Below are positions 27,966 to 36,298 of a stretch of DNA of 55,368 nucleotides, one piece after another. The position numbers were made by a program, and so were the translations under genes. Under the pieces are notes generated by a model. The model was not told the DNA's origin and did not search any database. It saw nothing but the letters and a program-made list of their open reading frames with translations. Within the stretch, counting starts at the first letter, position 1, and every line of letters begins with the position of its first letter. The stretch comes from an uncultured bacterium (GTDB lineage: Bacteria; Bdellovibrionota_C; UBA2361; CALJRW01). Where the stretch lies: NCBI GenBank assembly GCA_937976335.1, contig CALJRW010000072.1, forward strand, positions 1 to 55,368, read 5' to 3'.

Positions 27966-28858
27966 TAAAAATACCCAGTTCTTTTTTTCTCTTCCATAGA
28001 ATTTTTTAAATTTGAATCTATAAGTCGATTGTTACGTTCAGAAAAATTTACATTTTTTATTTCTTCAATAATTTTATCTATAGTATCGGCATCTGAACGT
28101 ACTGCTCCAGTACAGGAAATACAACCAAGAGTTCTAAATCTACATCTTACATTCATAACTTCAACATTTTCCTCATCTAGAGTATGATTGTTTAAAATTA
28201 AAGTATTATTTTTAAAATAAACTTTTCTTTCTTTAGCAAAATAGAGAGAAAGAATTGGTATTTTTTCATCTTTGATATAATGCCATATATCCAATTCAGT
28301 CCAATTAGAAAGTGGGAAGACTCTAATAGACTCATTCGATTTTACTTTCCCGTTATAAATACTCCATAACTCAGGACGTTGAATCTCAGGATCCCATTGA
28401 CTTAGAGAGTTTCTGAACGAAAAAAACTTTTCTTTAGCTCGTGATTTTTCTTCATCTCTTCGAGCGCCCCCAATGGCAGCATCGAAAGAATTTTCTCTCA
28501 AAGCGGCTAATAATGTTTGAGTTTTTAACAAATTGCAGCATGCTTCAAGCCCATGAGTTTTAGGAGAAGTTTTTTTCGAAATGGCAATTTCATTTCTAGC
28601 AACAATAAGATTCGCTCCTATCTTTTTTATAAACGAATCTCTAAACTCATACATTTCAGTAAATTTATACGCAGTATCTATATGTAGAATTGGGAAAGGG
28701 ATTTTAGCCGGATAAAAAGCTTTCCTTGCAAGATGAAGTAAAACAGACGAATCCTTTCCAACTGAATAAAGAAGAACTGGATTTTTAAATTGCCCTACAG
28801 CTTCTCTTAAAACATAAATACTTTCAGACTCTAACTGTTTTAATTCTTCTTTATTCAC
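27965..28858 (-). CDS. cysD: Sulfate adenylyltransferase subunit 2
   Basis: This is the PP-loop ATP sulfurylase small subunit, which forms APS from ATP and sulfate with CysN. Seen are SVGKDSS (32-38), HGLEACCNLLKT and GGARRDEEKSRAKE, all typical of CysD. The frame is open to 28921, but the family N-terminus begins at a GTG at 28858 that overlaps the ketosynthase stop as GTGA. That start gives 297 residues, close to the usual 300. The overlap means it is translationally coupled to the ketosynthase, tying sulfate activation to lipid synthesis. It also overlaps the CysN/C start. Confidence 0.92.
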   Translation of the reverse strand: MNKEELKQLESESIYVLREAVGQFKNPVLLYSVGKDSSVLLHLARKAFYPAKIPFPILHIDTAYKFTEMYEFRDSFIKKIGANLIVARNEIAISKKTSPKTHGLEACCNLLKTQTLLAALRENSFDAAIGGARRDEEKSRAKEKFFSFRNSLSQWDPEIQRPELWSIYNGKVKSNESIRVFPLSNWTELDIWHYIKDEKIPILSLYFAKERKVYFKNNTLILNNHTLDEENVEVMNVRCRFRTLGCISCTGAVRSDADTIDKIIEEIKNVNFSERNNRLIDSNLKNSMEEKKRTGYF

Positions 28859-30132
28859 AAACTTTTCTTTTTGACAAATGATTTTAATATAATTGAAACA
28901 TTTGCTCCACCGAAACCGCAACTATTTGAAAGAACGTAGTCTAACTCACAATCTGTGCTTTCTCGTGGAATACTAATATCTTTAGCTAATGAATCTAAAT
29001 TTTTTATGTGAGGAGAGCCAGGTATGAATTGATTAGCTAGCGCAAGAGAACATATGCCCGCTTCCAAAGCTCCAGACAAGGATAGTCCATGCCCAGTCAA
29101 GCCTTTTGTGCTACTAACTTTCGGCTTATGCCCATTATCATAAAAGAGATTTTTAATCACTTTTAGTTCCATAGCATCTCCAAACTTTGTCGAAGGAGCG
29201 TGAGCATTGATATATTGTATTTGATCTTTTGACACATTTGAATCCTGCAAAGCCAACTCTATTGCTCTAGCTAAGCCTGCCCCATCAGGATCTGGATGTA
29301 CAACATCATGACCGTCTGTTGATTGCCCCCAACCTTCAACCTGACAATAAATTTTAGCATTTCTTTTAAGAGCTGACTCTAAAGTTTCTAACACTAAAAC
29401 GACCCCTCCTCCAGTTGGAACAAAGCCATTTCTATCAGTATCAAATGGGCGAGAAGCAGTGTCGCAATCATTATTAGGTGTTATCGCTTTCATTGATATA
29501 AAGGGAACAATATTTTCAATACTTACGTCTTCACTCCCAACCACTAACATTCTATCTTGCTTGCCGTATGCTATTTGATCGTAAGCGTATCCGAGGGCAT
29601 GAGCGGACGAAGCACAAGCAGAAACAAATCCAGAACTGCTACCCTTTATTTTTAATATAGAACTTAAATTAAAGCTCAAAGTACCTGCAATTGAAGCTAC
29701 AAGACCAAAAGGAGATCCTTTAGTTGGACTTACTAGCGCACGATTTAGATAATAATTAGTAAAACGAGGAGAACCTGCCGAAGCAGTAAATAATCCAGTC
29801 TTTTCAGAAGATATTTCTTCAATAGAGAGACTGCTATCGTTTATTGCTTGATAGGCAGCATATAAAGAATATAAAACATGCGGAGAAAATTTACGCAAAT
29901 CCCTATTTTTGACTTTCAAGACTTCAGGATATTGCCAATCTTCTGGATAGTCTGATTCTACATTAAAATCAGGTACGGGTGCATAAACAGAAAAACCTAA
30001 ATTTTCAATAGAAGTATTTTTGTAGGGAACAATACCATGAGTAAGGTCTTTCAAATTAGCTAACACGTTTTCTTTCGTGGTACCTATTGAAGAGGCAAAT
30101 CCTAAACCAGTAATGGCTACTTTCTTTTTCAT
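28855..30132 (-). CDS. Beta-ketoacyl-ACP synthase (KAS I/II type)
   Basis: This 425-aa condensing enzyme has Cys-His-His: C173 in VSACASSAH, H311 in INAHAPSTKFGD and H348 in KGLTGHGLSLSGALEA. It belongs to the FabF/FabB group, but HAPST replaces the usual HGTST, so it is probably a specialised paralogue and not the main housekeeping enzyme. It is the first gene of the minus-strand operon, with CysD coupled at its stop. Divergent from it are a reductase, an ACP and a FabZ-like dehydratase, which together with it could form a discrete fatty-acyl assembly line that primes the PKS. Confidence 0.88.
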   Translation of the reverse strand: MKKKVAITGLGFASSIGTTKENVLANLKDLTHGIVPYKNTSIENLGFSVYAPVPDFNVESDYPEDWQYPEVLKVKNRDLRKFSPHVLYSLYAAYQAINDSSLSIEEISSEKTGLFTASAGSPRFTNYYLNRALVSPTKGSPFGLVASIAGTLSFNLSSILKIKGSSSGFVSACASSAHALGYAYDQIAYGKQDRMLVVGSEDVSIENIVPFISMKAITPNNDCDTASRPFDTDRNGFVPTGGGVVLVLETLESALKRNAKIYCQVEGWGQSTDGHDVVHPDPDGAGLARAIELALQDSNVSKDQIQYINAHAPSTKFGDAMELKVIKNLFYDNGHKPKVSSTKGLTGHGLSLSGALEAGICSLALANQFIPGSPHIKNLDSLAKDISIPRESTDCELDYVLSNSCGFGGANVSIILKSFVKKKSL

Positions 30133-30303
30133 GATAAAAAAGGAATTTTTGATATATTAGTCAATTTCTCTTTACAAAAAAAATTTTAAATCTCATTTAA
30201 ATTTATATTTTATCATACTAAGAAAACTTTTTTAAGGAAATTAACTAGTTTTTTTACAATAGTCTACATAAAACTTGAGTAAAATGTAAATTATTTGTAA
30301 GAT

Positions 30304-30348
30304 TCAATCAAGCGACATGATGCCTTGAGGGCATATTAATAGGATTGA
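30304..30348 (+). promoter_or_regulatory. Two-stem dyad in the divergent promoter region
   Basis: Within the 263-bp spacer between the ketosynthase and the reductase, TCAATC (30304-30309) pairs with GATTGA (30343-30348). Inside it, ATGCC (30319-30323) pairs with GGCAT (30329-30333). It lies about 48 bp before the reductase ATG. It could be a leader RNA structure or an operator for both arms of the lipid locus. The assignment is weak, and no promoter boxes are claimed. Confidence 0.3.
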
Positions 30349-30395
30349 TAGCTGGTAACTTTAACAAGAAAAGCTTATATTTTAGTTGAAAATAC

Positions 30396-31499
30396 ATGAA
30401 TGAAATTGCAGTTTTAACTGGGAGCACGGGAACTTTAGGAAGAAAAGTATTAGAAAAGCTTCTCTTAGAGACAGACTACCAAATATACTGCTTAATACGA
30501 CCTAAAAGCGACGTTTCAATCAAAGAAAGGTTAATTAATATCTTAAAAGATATAGATTGCGAAAGCTATATTGAGGAGCTCTCCAAACCTAATTCGCGAA
30601 TTTCTGTAGTTGAAGCCTCTCTTGATAAAAACCTATTAGGTCTTAGCGAAAATTTCCTTTTCAATTTAGATAATGTCCATTTATACCATCTAGCTGCTCT
30701 TACAGATATGTCAGCATCGAAAGAAGTTTCGTATAGCGTAAATTTCACTGGCACAGAAAATGTGCTTAAATTAGCTGAGTATTTACACAAAAATAAAAAA
30801 CTATCCGGTTTGTATTATTTTTCTACAGCTTTTATCACTGGTAGTTTAAAAAATTATAAATCTTTTGAAGATACACTTCCTCTTAATCCTAAACCTTCAA
30901 ATTTTTATGAAGAAAGCAAATATAAAGCAGAAGAACTTATTCGTAACGCTATTTCTGAAGGTCTTTCAGCAATTATATTTAGACCCAGCATAGTTGTTGG
31001 AGATACTAAAACTGGCAAAATATCTTCTAGTAATATCTTTTATCTTACTCTAAAAATGTTTACTTCTGGGTTAATTAAAAACATCCCAACTAGAAAGACT
31101 AGTTCAATAAATATTGTTCCAATTGATTTTGTAATTAACTTATCGCATCAAATTATAGTAAGTCGTAATTTCTTTGGAAAAACTTTCCATTTAGTTTCAG
31201 AGAATCCTCCAACAATACAAACATTTTATGATATTTCTGAAAAATTTTTTCCTAATATAAAGCCACCTACGATTGTAGATCCAGAAAATTTTCTTGATAC
31301 AAATCTACCTGCCAGAGAAAAAATGATCTACAAATCTATTGAACCTTTTATTGGACGTTTAAACTGTAACCTTACTTTTGATATGCAAAACACAAAGCTT
31401 GCATTAAAAGAATTTAATACTGAATTACCCAGTACGGATTATGATTTTGTGTATAAAATGTTAACTTATGCCATTGAGCGTGAGTTCATAACTGTATAA
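30396..31499 (+). CDS. Thioester-reductase-like NAD(P)-binding protein
   Basis: This 367-aa extended SDR has GSTGTLG (9-15), then an IIFRPSIVVGD stretch and a Tyr-x-x-x-Lys in YEESKYKAEEL. It resembles the NAD_binding_4 / thioester-reductase group (carboxylic acid reductase C-terminal, fatty acyl-CoA reductase) and is related to the terminal domain of the PKS in this window. It probably reduces an acyl thioester to aldehyde or alcohol. It is the first gene of a plus-strand operon with ACP and dehydratase, divergent from the ketosynthase. An epimerase-like role is the main alternative. Confidence 0.8.
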   Translation: MNEIAVLTGSTGTLGRKVLEKLLLETDYQIYCLIRPKSDVSIKERLINILKDIDCESYIEELSKPNSRISVVEASLDKNLLGLSENFLFNLDNVHLYHLAALTDMSASKEVSYSVNFTGTENVLKLAEYLHKNKKLSGLYYFSTAFITGSLKNYKSFEDTLPLNPKPSNFYEESKYKAEELIRNAISEGLSAIIFRPSIVVGDTKTGKISSSNIFYLTLKMFTSGLIKNIPTRKTSSINIVPIDFVINLSHQIIVSRNFFGKTFHLVSENPPTIQTFYDISEKFFPNIKPPTIVDPENFLDTNLPAREKMIYKSIEPFIGRLNCNLTFDMQNTKLALKEFNTELPSTDYDFVYKMLTYAIEREFITV

Positions 31500-31521
31500 A
31501 AGCTATATTTGAGGAATAATT

Positions 31522-31884
31522 ATGAATACTAAAGATAAATCAATAGCGGAAATAATAAGAGAAGCGTTTAGAGGCTGCGACGAAGAGACTATCTTAGCAG
31601 TAATTAAATACAGAGAGACTGGAGAAATTGATAATATTCCTGAAATTGTCAGTAGCGTTATTAAAAGATACACAGAGCCTGATTTTAGACACTTGTTTAA
31701 AGATATTAATAAAAGAGGCTCTTTGAACTTACGTGAAGATTTAGAGCTAGACTCCCTTACTTTATTCGAAATTGTTGTAGCCCTTGAAGAAGGTCTCGGA
31801 CTTAATATCGACGATACTGAAGTACATCAATTAGAAAATCTTAATGCTGTTACAGAATATATTGAAAATTTACTTAAAAAATGA
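31522..31884 (+). CDS. Acyl carrier protein with long N-terminal extension
   Basis: This 120-aa protein has the phosphopantetheine site in LELDSLTLFEI (S78). The carrier domain takes up about residues 45-120; the first 45 residues are an added charged segment not found in typical 75-80-aa ACPs. The start is well supported: GAGGA at 31511-31515, seven bases before the ATG. Its stop overlaps the dehydratase start as ATGA. It is likely the carrier for the ketosynthase and dehydratase next to it, or for the PKS starter unit. Confidence 0.88.
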   Translation: MNTKDKSIAEIIREAFRGCDEETILAVIKYRETGEIDNIPEIVSSVIKRYTEPDFRHLFKDINKRGSLNLREDLELDSLTLFEIVVALEEGLGLNIDDTEVHQLENLNAVTEYIENLLKK

Positions 31885-32360
31885 ATTCTGAAATCATTCT
31901 AAATTCTCAAGACATACGGAATGTTTTAGCTCAAACTGATCCTTTTCTTTTTGTCGAAGAAGCCAATATTTCAAAAAAGTTTGCCAGCAGCACTTATGCA
32001 ATCTCAGGTAAAGAATTTTTTTTAGAAGGTCATTTTAAAGATTTTCCAATTTTTCCTGCTTCAATTCTTATGGAAGCTGCAGGTCAACTCGCAAGTTTAC
32101 ACATGCTCTTTATAATGGACTATGATTTATTAAATCCAGAAAAACTTCCAATTCCTGTATTTTCCTCGACTGGAAGAACAAGTTGTCATGGAATCTGCAA
32201 GCCTAAGGATGTACTTACGATTGAATCATATTTTAAAATTTTACGCCCTCCAATGGCTAGTTTTAATATTAAAATATTAAATGAGAAACAAGAAAAATTA
32301 GCTTATGTTGAAAATCTTTTTTTAACAGCTGTTAGTCCAGCTGAATTAAAGAGTTACTAA
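31881..32360 (+). CDS. FabZ-like 3-hydroxyacyl-ACP dehydratase
   Basis: This 159-aa protein has a single hot-dog fold with LEGHFKDFPIFPASILMEAAGQL, where H51 and E65 match the FabZ/FabA catalytic pair. It would remove water from 3-hydroxyacyl-ACP. The ATG overlaps the ACP stop (ATGA), so the two proteins are made together. It is divergent in sequence from housekeeping FabZ, suggesting a pathway-specific enzyme. It is the last gene of the plus-strand arm of the lipid locus, followed convergently by 32390-32722. Confidence 0.82.
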   Translation: MNSEIILNSQDIRNVLAQTDPFLFVEEANISKKFASSTYAISGKEFFLEGHFKDFPIFPASILMEAAGQLASLHMLFIMDYDLLNPEKLPIPVFSSTGRTSCHGICKPKDVLTIESYFKILRPPMASFNIKILNEKQEKLAYVENLFLTAVSPAELKSY

Positions 32361-32389
32361 TAATTTAATTTTTTGAATGTCTGTGATTA

Positions 32390-32722
32390 CTATAAATGTT
32401 CAAAATTACCATCTAGAATACATAATGGACAAACCAGATGATGCGAAATTTCCTTACGTTCTTTTTTCATCTGAATACTTTGTGCCTCTTGCAATTCCTC
32501 TTCTTTTGAATCATAAAGCTTATCATGCTCTGAACATGGTAAAGTTAAATTATTTTCTCTATCTAGAGCTTTTACTACGTAGCTAATTCTATCAGTAGCT
32601 ATCTGAATCTTGCCAAGATCGTAAATTAAAGCTTTCCTCGATTCTTGTCCTGTTTTTGCTGTTAATTTTAAACCTTCAAATGAATCTTCTAAAGTCCTTG
32701 AGCTAAAATCATAAGTAGTCAT
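32390..32722 (-). CDS. Small hypothetical protein with Cys pair
   Basis: This 110-aa protein is not recognised. The start is set at ATG 32722 by a strong AAAGGAG (32729-32735), one of the best ribosome sites in the window; the frame is open to 32746. The sequence is charged, and near its end HHLVCPLC gives a histidine/cysteine cluster that could bind a metal. It is monocistronic, convergent with the FabZ-like gene and divergent from the Lrp-like regulator. No function is proposed. Confidence 0.65.
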   Translation of the reverse strand: MTTYDFSSRTLEDSFEGLKLTAKTGQESRKALIYDLGKIQIATDRISYVVKALDRENNLTLPCSEHDKLYDSKEEELQEAQSIQMKKERKEISHHLVCPLCILDGNFEHL

Positions 32723-32849
32723 AAGTATCTCCTTTGTATTAGGCATACTTAGTTTTTCTATGATTTTGAGGATTAGTGAGAAAAAATATTATTTTCTATC
32801 ATTTTTTCTTCTTTAATGATAATAATTAATAAAAAATAGAGAATATTTT

Positions 32850-33827
32850 ATGAAATTAAGCGATAAAGAGAAACAGCTAATATCAATAATTGAACTTGAT
32901 GCAAGTCTTTCGGTAGAGAAATTAGCTAAAAAACTTAAAATTAAAACTCACAGCGTACGTTATTTTCAAAAAAAACTAATCTCCCAAGGAGTTATTAGTT
33001 TAAAAAGACCAATTATTGATATGGCTGGCCTCGGATACAATCACTACAATTTTTTCTTTTCTCTTAGCTCGAATAACAGTAAAAAAAAAGAAGAAGTATT
33101 AAATTTCTTAAGATCCTTAATCTCTGTTACTTGGATTTTTGAAGTTGGTGCAGATTATCAATATGGAGTTTCTTTTAGCGTAAAAAGTGCAGCAGAACTG
33201 ACTTCTGAATTAACCTTACTTTCTAAACGATTTGGAGATATCATTTTTGATAAAACTTATTCGCTACAACTTTCTTTTGTATACTTTGGAAGAAGATATC
33301 TTGCGAAAAATCTCAAAGAAGCTAAAAGAATTGATTTTAAAAATGCACTAATTCCTACCGAGTTAACTCCAGATGAAGAAACTATTTTAACAGTTCTTGC
33401 CAATAAAGATTGTGCATCAATGAAAAAATATGCTGAGGTAGCAAAGATTCCTCTTCCTACATTTGAAAGAAAAAGAAAAAGCCTTGAAGATCGAAAAATT
33501 ATTAAAGGATATTTTCATTGGGTAAATGGCTCGACCTTTAACATGCAATCCTATATAATATTAGTCTCACTAAAAGGACTTAGCTCTTCATTTAAAGATC
33601 AATTAGTAGAACTTTCCAATAACGAGCCACATGTAATTTATCTAACAGAATGCATTGGAGGCTGGGATTTTGAACTAGGAATAGAAGTAGAGAATAACTT
33701 TGCAGTAACTTTAATTACACAAAAACTTTATGATAATTTCCCTAAAGATATAAAGAATATTAAAGTTATTCCCATACTTAACTATCTTAAATTTAGGAGT
33801 TATACATTAGATTTGAGTTTTGCTTAA
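32850..33827 (+). CDS. Lrp/AsnC-like transcriptional regulator, duplicated architecture
   Basis: This 325-aa protein has a winged helix at 1-55 (LSVEKLAKKLKIKTHSVRYFQKKL) followed by an Lrp-type sensory segment. A second pair of the same kind starts near residue 170 (LTPDEETILTVLANKDCASMKKYAEV). A normal Lrp/AsnC protein has 150-165 residues, so this is two fused units. It likely acts as a DNA-binding regulator that senses a small ligand. Its target is unknown; the lipid locus just upstream is possible. It is followed by the ROK gene after 54 bp. Confidence 0.75.
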   Translation: MKLSDKEKQLISIIELDASLSVEKLAKKLKIKTHSVRYFQKKLISQGVISLKRPIIDMAGLGYNHYNFFFSLSSNNSKKKEEVLNFLRSLISVTWIFEVGADYQYGVSFSVKSAAELTSELTLLSKRFGDIIFDKTYSLQLSFVYFGRRYLAKNLKEAKRIDFKNALIPTELTPDEETILTVLANKDCASMKKYAEVAKIPLPTFERKRKSLEDRKIIKGYFHWVNGSTFNMQSYIILVSLKGLSSSFKDQLVELSNNEPHVIYLTECIGGWDFELGIEVENNFAVTLITQKLYDNFPKDIKNIKVIPILNYLKFRSYTLDLSFA

Positions 33828-33881
33828 AACCTGAGTTTTGGATAAGAAAGTTAGTATAGTGAAATCTTTAAAGGAAACAAG

Positions 33882-34652
33882 ATGCCAAAACAAAAAAGAG
33901 TTGGAATAGATGTTGGTGGAAGTTATATCAAAGTAATATTTCCTACTAAATCTAAATCTTACCTACGAAAAACCATAACCACTCCCAAAACTCCATCAGA
34001 TTTTTTTTCTTCTTTAGCTCAGCTAAAAAATAGCGTTACTACACAAAGCTTGAATTTAGGGATAGCCTATCCTGGAAAGGTTAATAACAGAGCTGGTACC
34101 ATTTACTCACCTACTGGCAAATTAAGTTTTTTAAACAATGTAAACCTTAGAAAACAACTTAAAAAGATAGGTTTTTCAAACATTACTTTTTCTAATGATG
34201 CTCATGCTTTTACAAAATATCATCTTTTAAAAGGACACGGCTTTAAAATTAACAATTTCTTATGCTTTACTTTGGGAACTGCTATTGGCATGGGCATAGT
34301 GATTAATGGCAAACTATATTTTGGATCTAATAAATGTGCCGGAGAGCCAGGTTTTTTATTCAATAAAGATGTAAAAGATTTTAAAAAATTATGGACTTCT
34401 GCACTTAAATTTAAAAAATTTGGAAAATTAAATTCAGAACTTGGGAAAAGAATTGCAAGAATAGTTGATATGTTTGACCCTGAATTAATTATTTTTGGTG
34501 GAGGAATAATTCAACACCATTCATCCGCTTTAATGCCAGGCCTTAAAAAACATATTGCAAAAAATTTAATCTTACCCACAAATATGCCGCGAATTCGAAC
34601 TTGTAAAACTAAATATGCAGGGGCTATTGGAGCAAGTTTGTTTAGAACCTGA
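33882..34652 (+). CDS. ROK-family sugar kinase-like protein
   Basis: This 256-aa ASKHA-fold protein has the phosphate-1 motif RVGIDVGGSYIKVIF at the start, a nucleotide-binding FTLGTAIGMGIV, the GEPG of ROK proteins and IIFGGGII near the C-terminus. The CxCGxxGC zinc motif of classical ROK kinases is absent, and FSNDAHAF stands where the catalytic aspartate is expected, so kinase activity is plausible. It could be a glucokinase or polyphosphate-glucokinase relative. It is co-directional with the Lrp-like gene. Confidence 0.78.
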   Translation: MPKQKRVGIDVGGSYIKVIFPTKSKSYLRKTITTPKTPSDFFSSLAQLKNSVTTQSLNLGIAYPGKVNNRAGTIYSPTGKLSFLNNVNLRKQLKKIGFSNITFSNDAHAFTKYHLLKGHGFKINNFLCFTLGTAIGMGIVINGKLYFGSNKCAGEPGFLFNKDVKDFKKLWTSALKFKKFGKLNSELGKRIARIVDMFDPELIIFGGGIIQHHSSALMPGLKKHIAKNLILPTNMPRIRTCKTKYAGAIGASLFRT

Positions 34653-34718
34653 ATTTATAATAATAATTTTCAAAAATTACTTTTTGAAATAAATGATAAA
34701 TACAGATATAATTTGATC

Positions 34719-35618
34719 ATGCTTGAGAAATTTGAACAGAAAAAATTTAACAACGACAGCAATAGGCAAAGTCCTGACAATTTACCGCAGATAGAAACAC
34801 CTAGTGCTATATTTAGATTGCCTGTACCTATAAATCAAAATATTTTTTTCGGTGAAAGGCAAGTTGAACTCAAAGCTGAGGAACTGGAACCCCTTTTCCC
34901 TGTCTGGCCAGTCCCATACTCTTTAACACTAGCTTACAATTCTTCTAAATCTCTAACTTTAGTTCTTTTTGATGCTGAAGGAGAAACTATACAGCTGAAT
35001 TTGTATTTTTTGAGTAGAGAATTTAAAGGCTCTGTATTACTAGGTGACAGCACTGCTAGTAGCACAAATTGCAATGTCTATGGCCCTCAACCTTCAAAAC
35101 TCACTGCTGCTTGGATTAAAGATCGTGTAATTCCATGGCTAGAAAAGAAAGGTTTTGACAAACTGTACGTACGTGCATTTTTTAAAAATGAAGAAAGCGA
35201 TTCTTCTGCTAACAATTTTTTTAAAACAATTGGCTTTGTTGATGAAAGTAAATTTGGCAATCCCTACTTAGTCTATCATATGAATACAAATGAAAATTTA
35301 TCTAATTTAACCATTCCCACTATTAGCAGTAATTCAGAGTTTAGTTTTACCCCTATTGAAAATTTTCAACCTAATATGCCCGATATACTTAGAACGATTT
35401 TTAGTGAAGACTTTTACCAAAGCTTATCTGAAATGCAAACTGCTAATTTAGATTATTTTTCTATGAGCTGGTATTTTAATGAATATGCTGATGTGGAAAG
35501 AGCTCATGCAAAGATTAAAGAAAAATACGAAGGCATATCGAATCATTTATATGCACGTTATTATGGTGCTTCAGTATTATTTGCTGATTTTATTAAAGAA
35601 GGATCAAAATTAAAGTAG
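34719..35618 (+). CDS. Hypothetical protein, possible GNAT-like segment
   Basis: With ATG at 34719 the protein has 299 residues; the frame also opens two codons earlier at a TTG. There is no signal peptide. Residues about 130-175 (PSKLTAAWIKDRVIPWLEKK, then SANNFFKTIGF) look like the C-terminal half of a GNAT acetyltransferase, but the acetyl-CoA loop is not clear. The N-terminal 35 residues are polar and low in complexity. It stands alone between ROK and the tRNAs. No function is claimed. Confidence 0.6.
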   Translation: MLEKFEQKKFNNDSNRQSPDNLPQIETPSAIFRLPVPINQNIFFGERQVELKAEELEPLFPVWPVPYSLTLAYNSSKSLTLVLFDAEGETIQLNLYFLSREFKGSVLLGDSTASSTNCNVYGPQPSKLTAAWIKDRVIPWLEKKGFDKLYVRAFFKNEESDSSANNFFKTIGFVDESKFGNPYLVYHMNTNENLSNLTIPTISSNSEFSFTPIENFQPNMPDILRTIFSEDFYQSLSEMQTANLDYFSMSWYFNEYADVERAHAKIKEKYEGISNHLYARYYGASVLFADFIKEGSKLK

Positions 35619-35666
35619 AAAAGTTAAGTTTTAAAAAAATTATTAGGAGAATTAGAGAATAAATAA

Positions 35667-35743
35667 TGGTGGGCCAGGGAAGACTTGAACTTCCGACCTC
35701 ACGCTTATCAGGCGTGCACTCTAACCAGCTGAGCTACTGGCCC
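35667..35743 (-). tRNA. tRNA-Ile(GAU)
   Basis: The reverse strand folds as a complete 77-nt tRNA. The 7-bp acceptor stem is GGGCCAG/CTGGCCC, followed by discriminator A and an encoded CCA. The D arm is AGCTCAGCTGGTTAGAGT. The anticodon loop CTGATAA gives anticodon GAU, and the T loop is TTCAAGT. It is not next to an rRNA gene. It is transcribed downstream of tRNA-Ala with a 346-bp spacer. Confidence 0.96.
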
Positions 35744-35907
35744 ACAAAACTTAAAATTTACTCATACGTGCATTTTTTCGTTTCATCAAAAGCGTGCACG
35801 CCTTGGTAATGAATCACTCCTTCACTAGTTCGGAGTGCCATTATTAAGTAGTATTGTTAAGTGGCATCTAGAAAGCTTCACTTTCATAACCACTCACTCT
35901 GCTACTA

Positions 35908-35936
35908 ACTCTAACCAGCTGAGCTACTAGCTCACA
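35908..35936 (-). repeat. tRNA-Ile 5'-half remnant
   Basis: A 21-nt block at 35908-35928 is identical to tRNA-Ile positions 35718-35738 (D arm and acceptor edge), followed by AGCTCACA in place of GGCCCACA. The rest of the tRNA cannot be found here. It is the footprint of a decayed duplicate or of an old tRNA-targeted integration or excision. The surrounding spacer 35744-36089 holds nothing else except a short CGTGCA/TGCACG dyad. Confidence 0.7.
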
Positions 35937-36089
35937 TAATTAATACTCGGCAAGGTTTTTGTTGGCCCGATACTTAAGATTTACTATGCAAACCATAATT
36001 AACGATCCTCAGTAAAGATCCTTAGTAAAAGGCTTCAGCAACTGGCTTATCAATTTAGCTATCTTGGCTTTTAGCCAATCTTGTAAAAT

Positions 36090-36165
36090 TGGTGGACCTG
36101 AGGGGGATCGAACCCCTGACCCCCAGAATGCAAATCTGGTGCTCTCCCAGCTGAGCTACAGGCCC
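36090..36165 (-). tRNA. tRNA-Ala(UGC)
   Basis: The reverse strand gives a complete 76-nt tRNA. The acceptor is GGGCCTG/CAGGTCC, with an encoded CCA. The anticodon loop TTTGCAT in the stem CCAGA/TCTGG gives anticodon UGC. A 6-bp hairpin (TTGGCT-TTT-AGCCAA, 36064-36078) follows its 3' end on the transcribed strand without a T-run. Together with tRNA-Ile this is the pair usually found in 16S-23S spacers, here in reversed order and without rRNA. Confidence 0.96.
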
Positions 36166-36298
36166 TTAATAACCATCTCATAACTTATAATTATGAACGT
36201 CAGAGCATAAACAGACTAGAGCCCACAGTCAAGTAGGGCAATTTTAGCTAGTTAAAATCAGTTAAAGTAATTCTAAAAGGATACCGATATATTAGTAT

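Noticed and set aside
32377..32586. Plus-strand 69-codon frame after the FabZ-like gene
   Set aside because: It overlaps the minus-strand gene at 32390-32722, which has an AAAGGAG site, and has no ribosome site or recognisable content.
35667..36165. rRNA operon around the tRNA-Ile/tRNA-Ala pair
   Set aside because: No 16S, 23S or 5S sequence flanks the tRNAs in this window.
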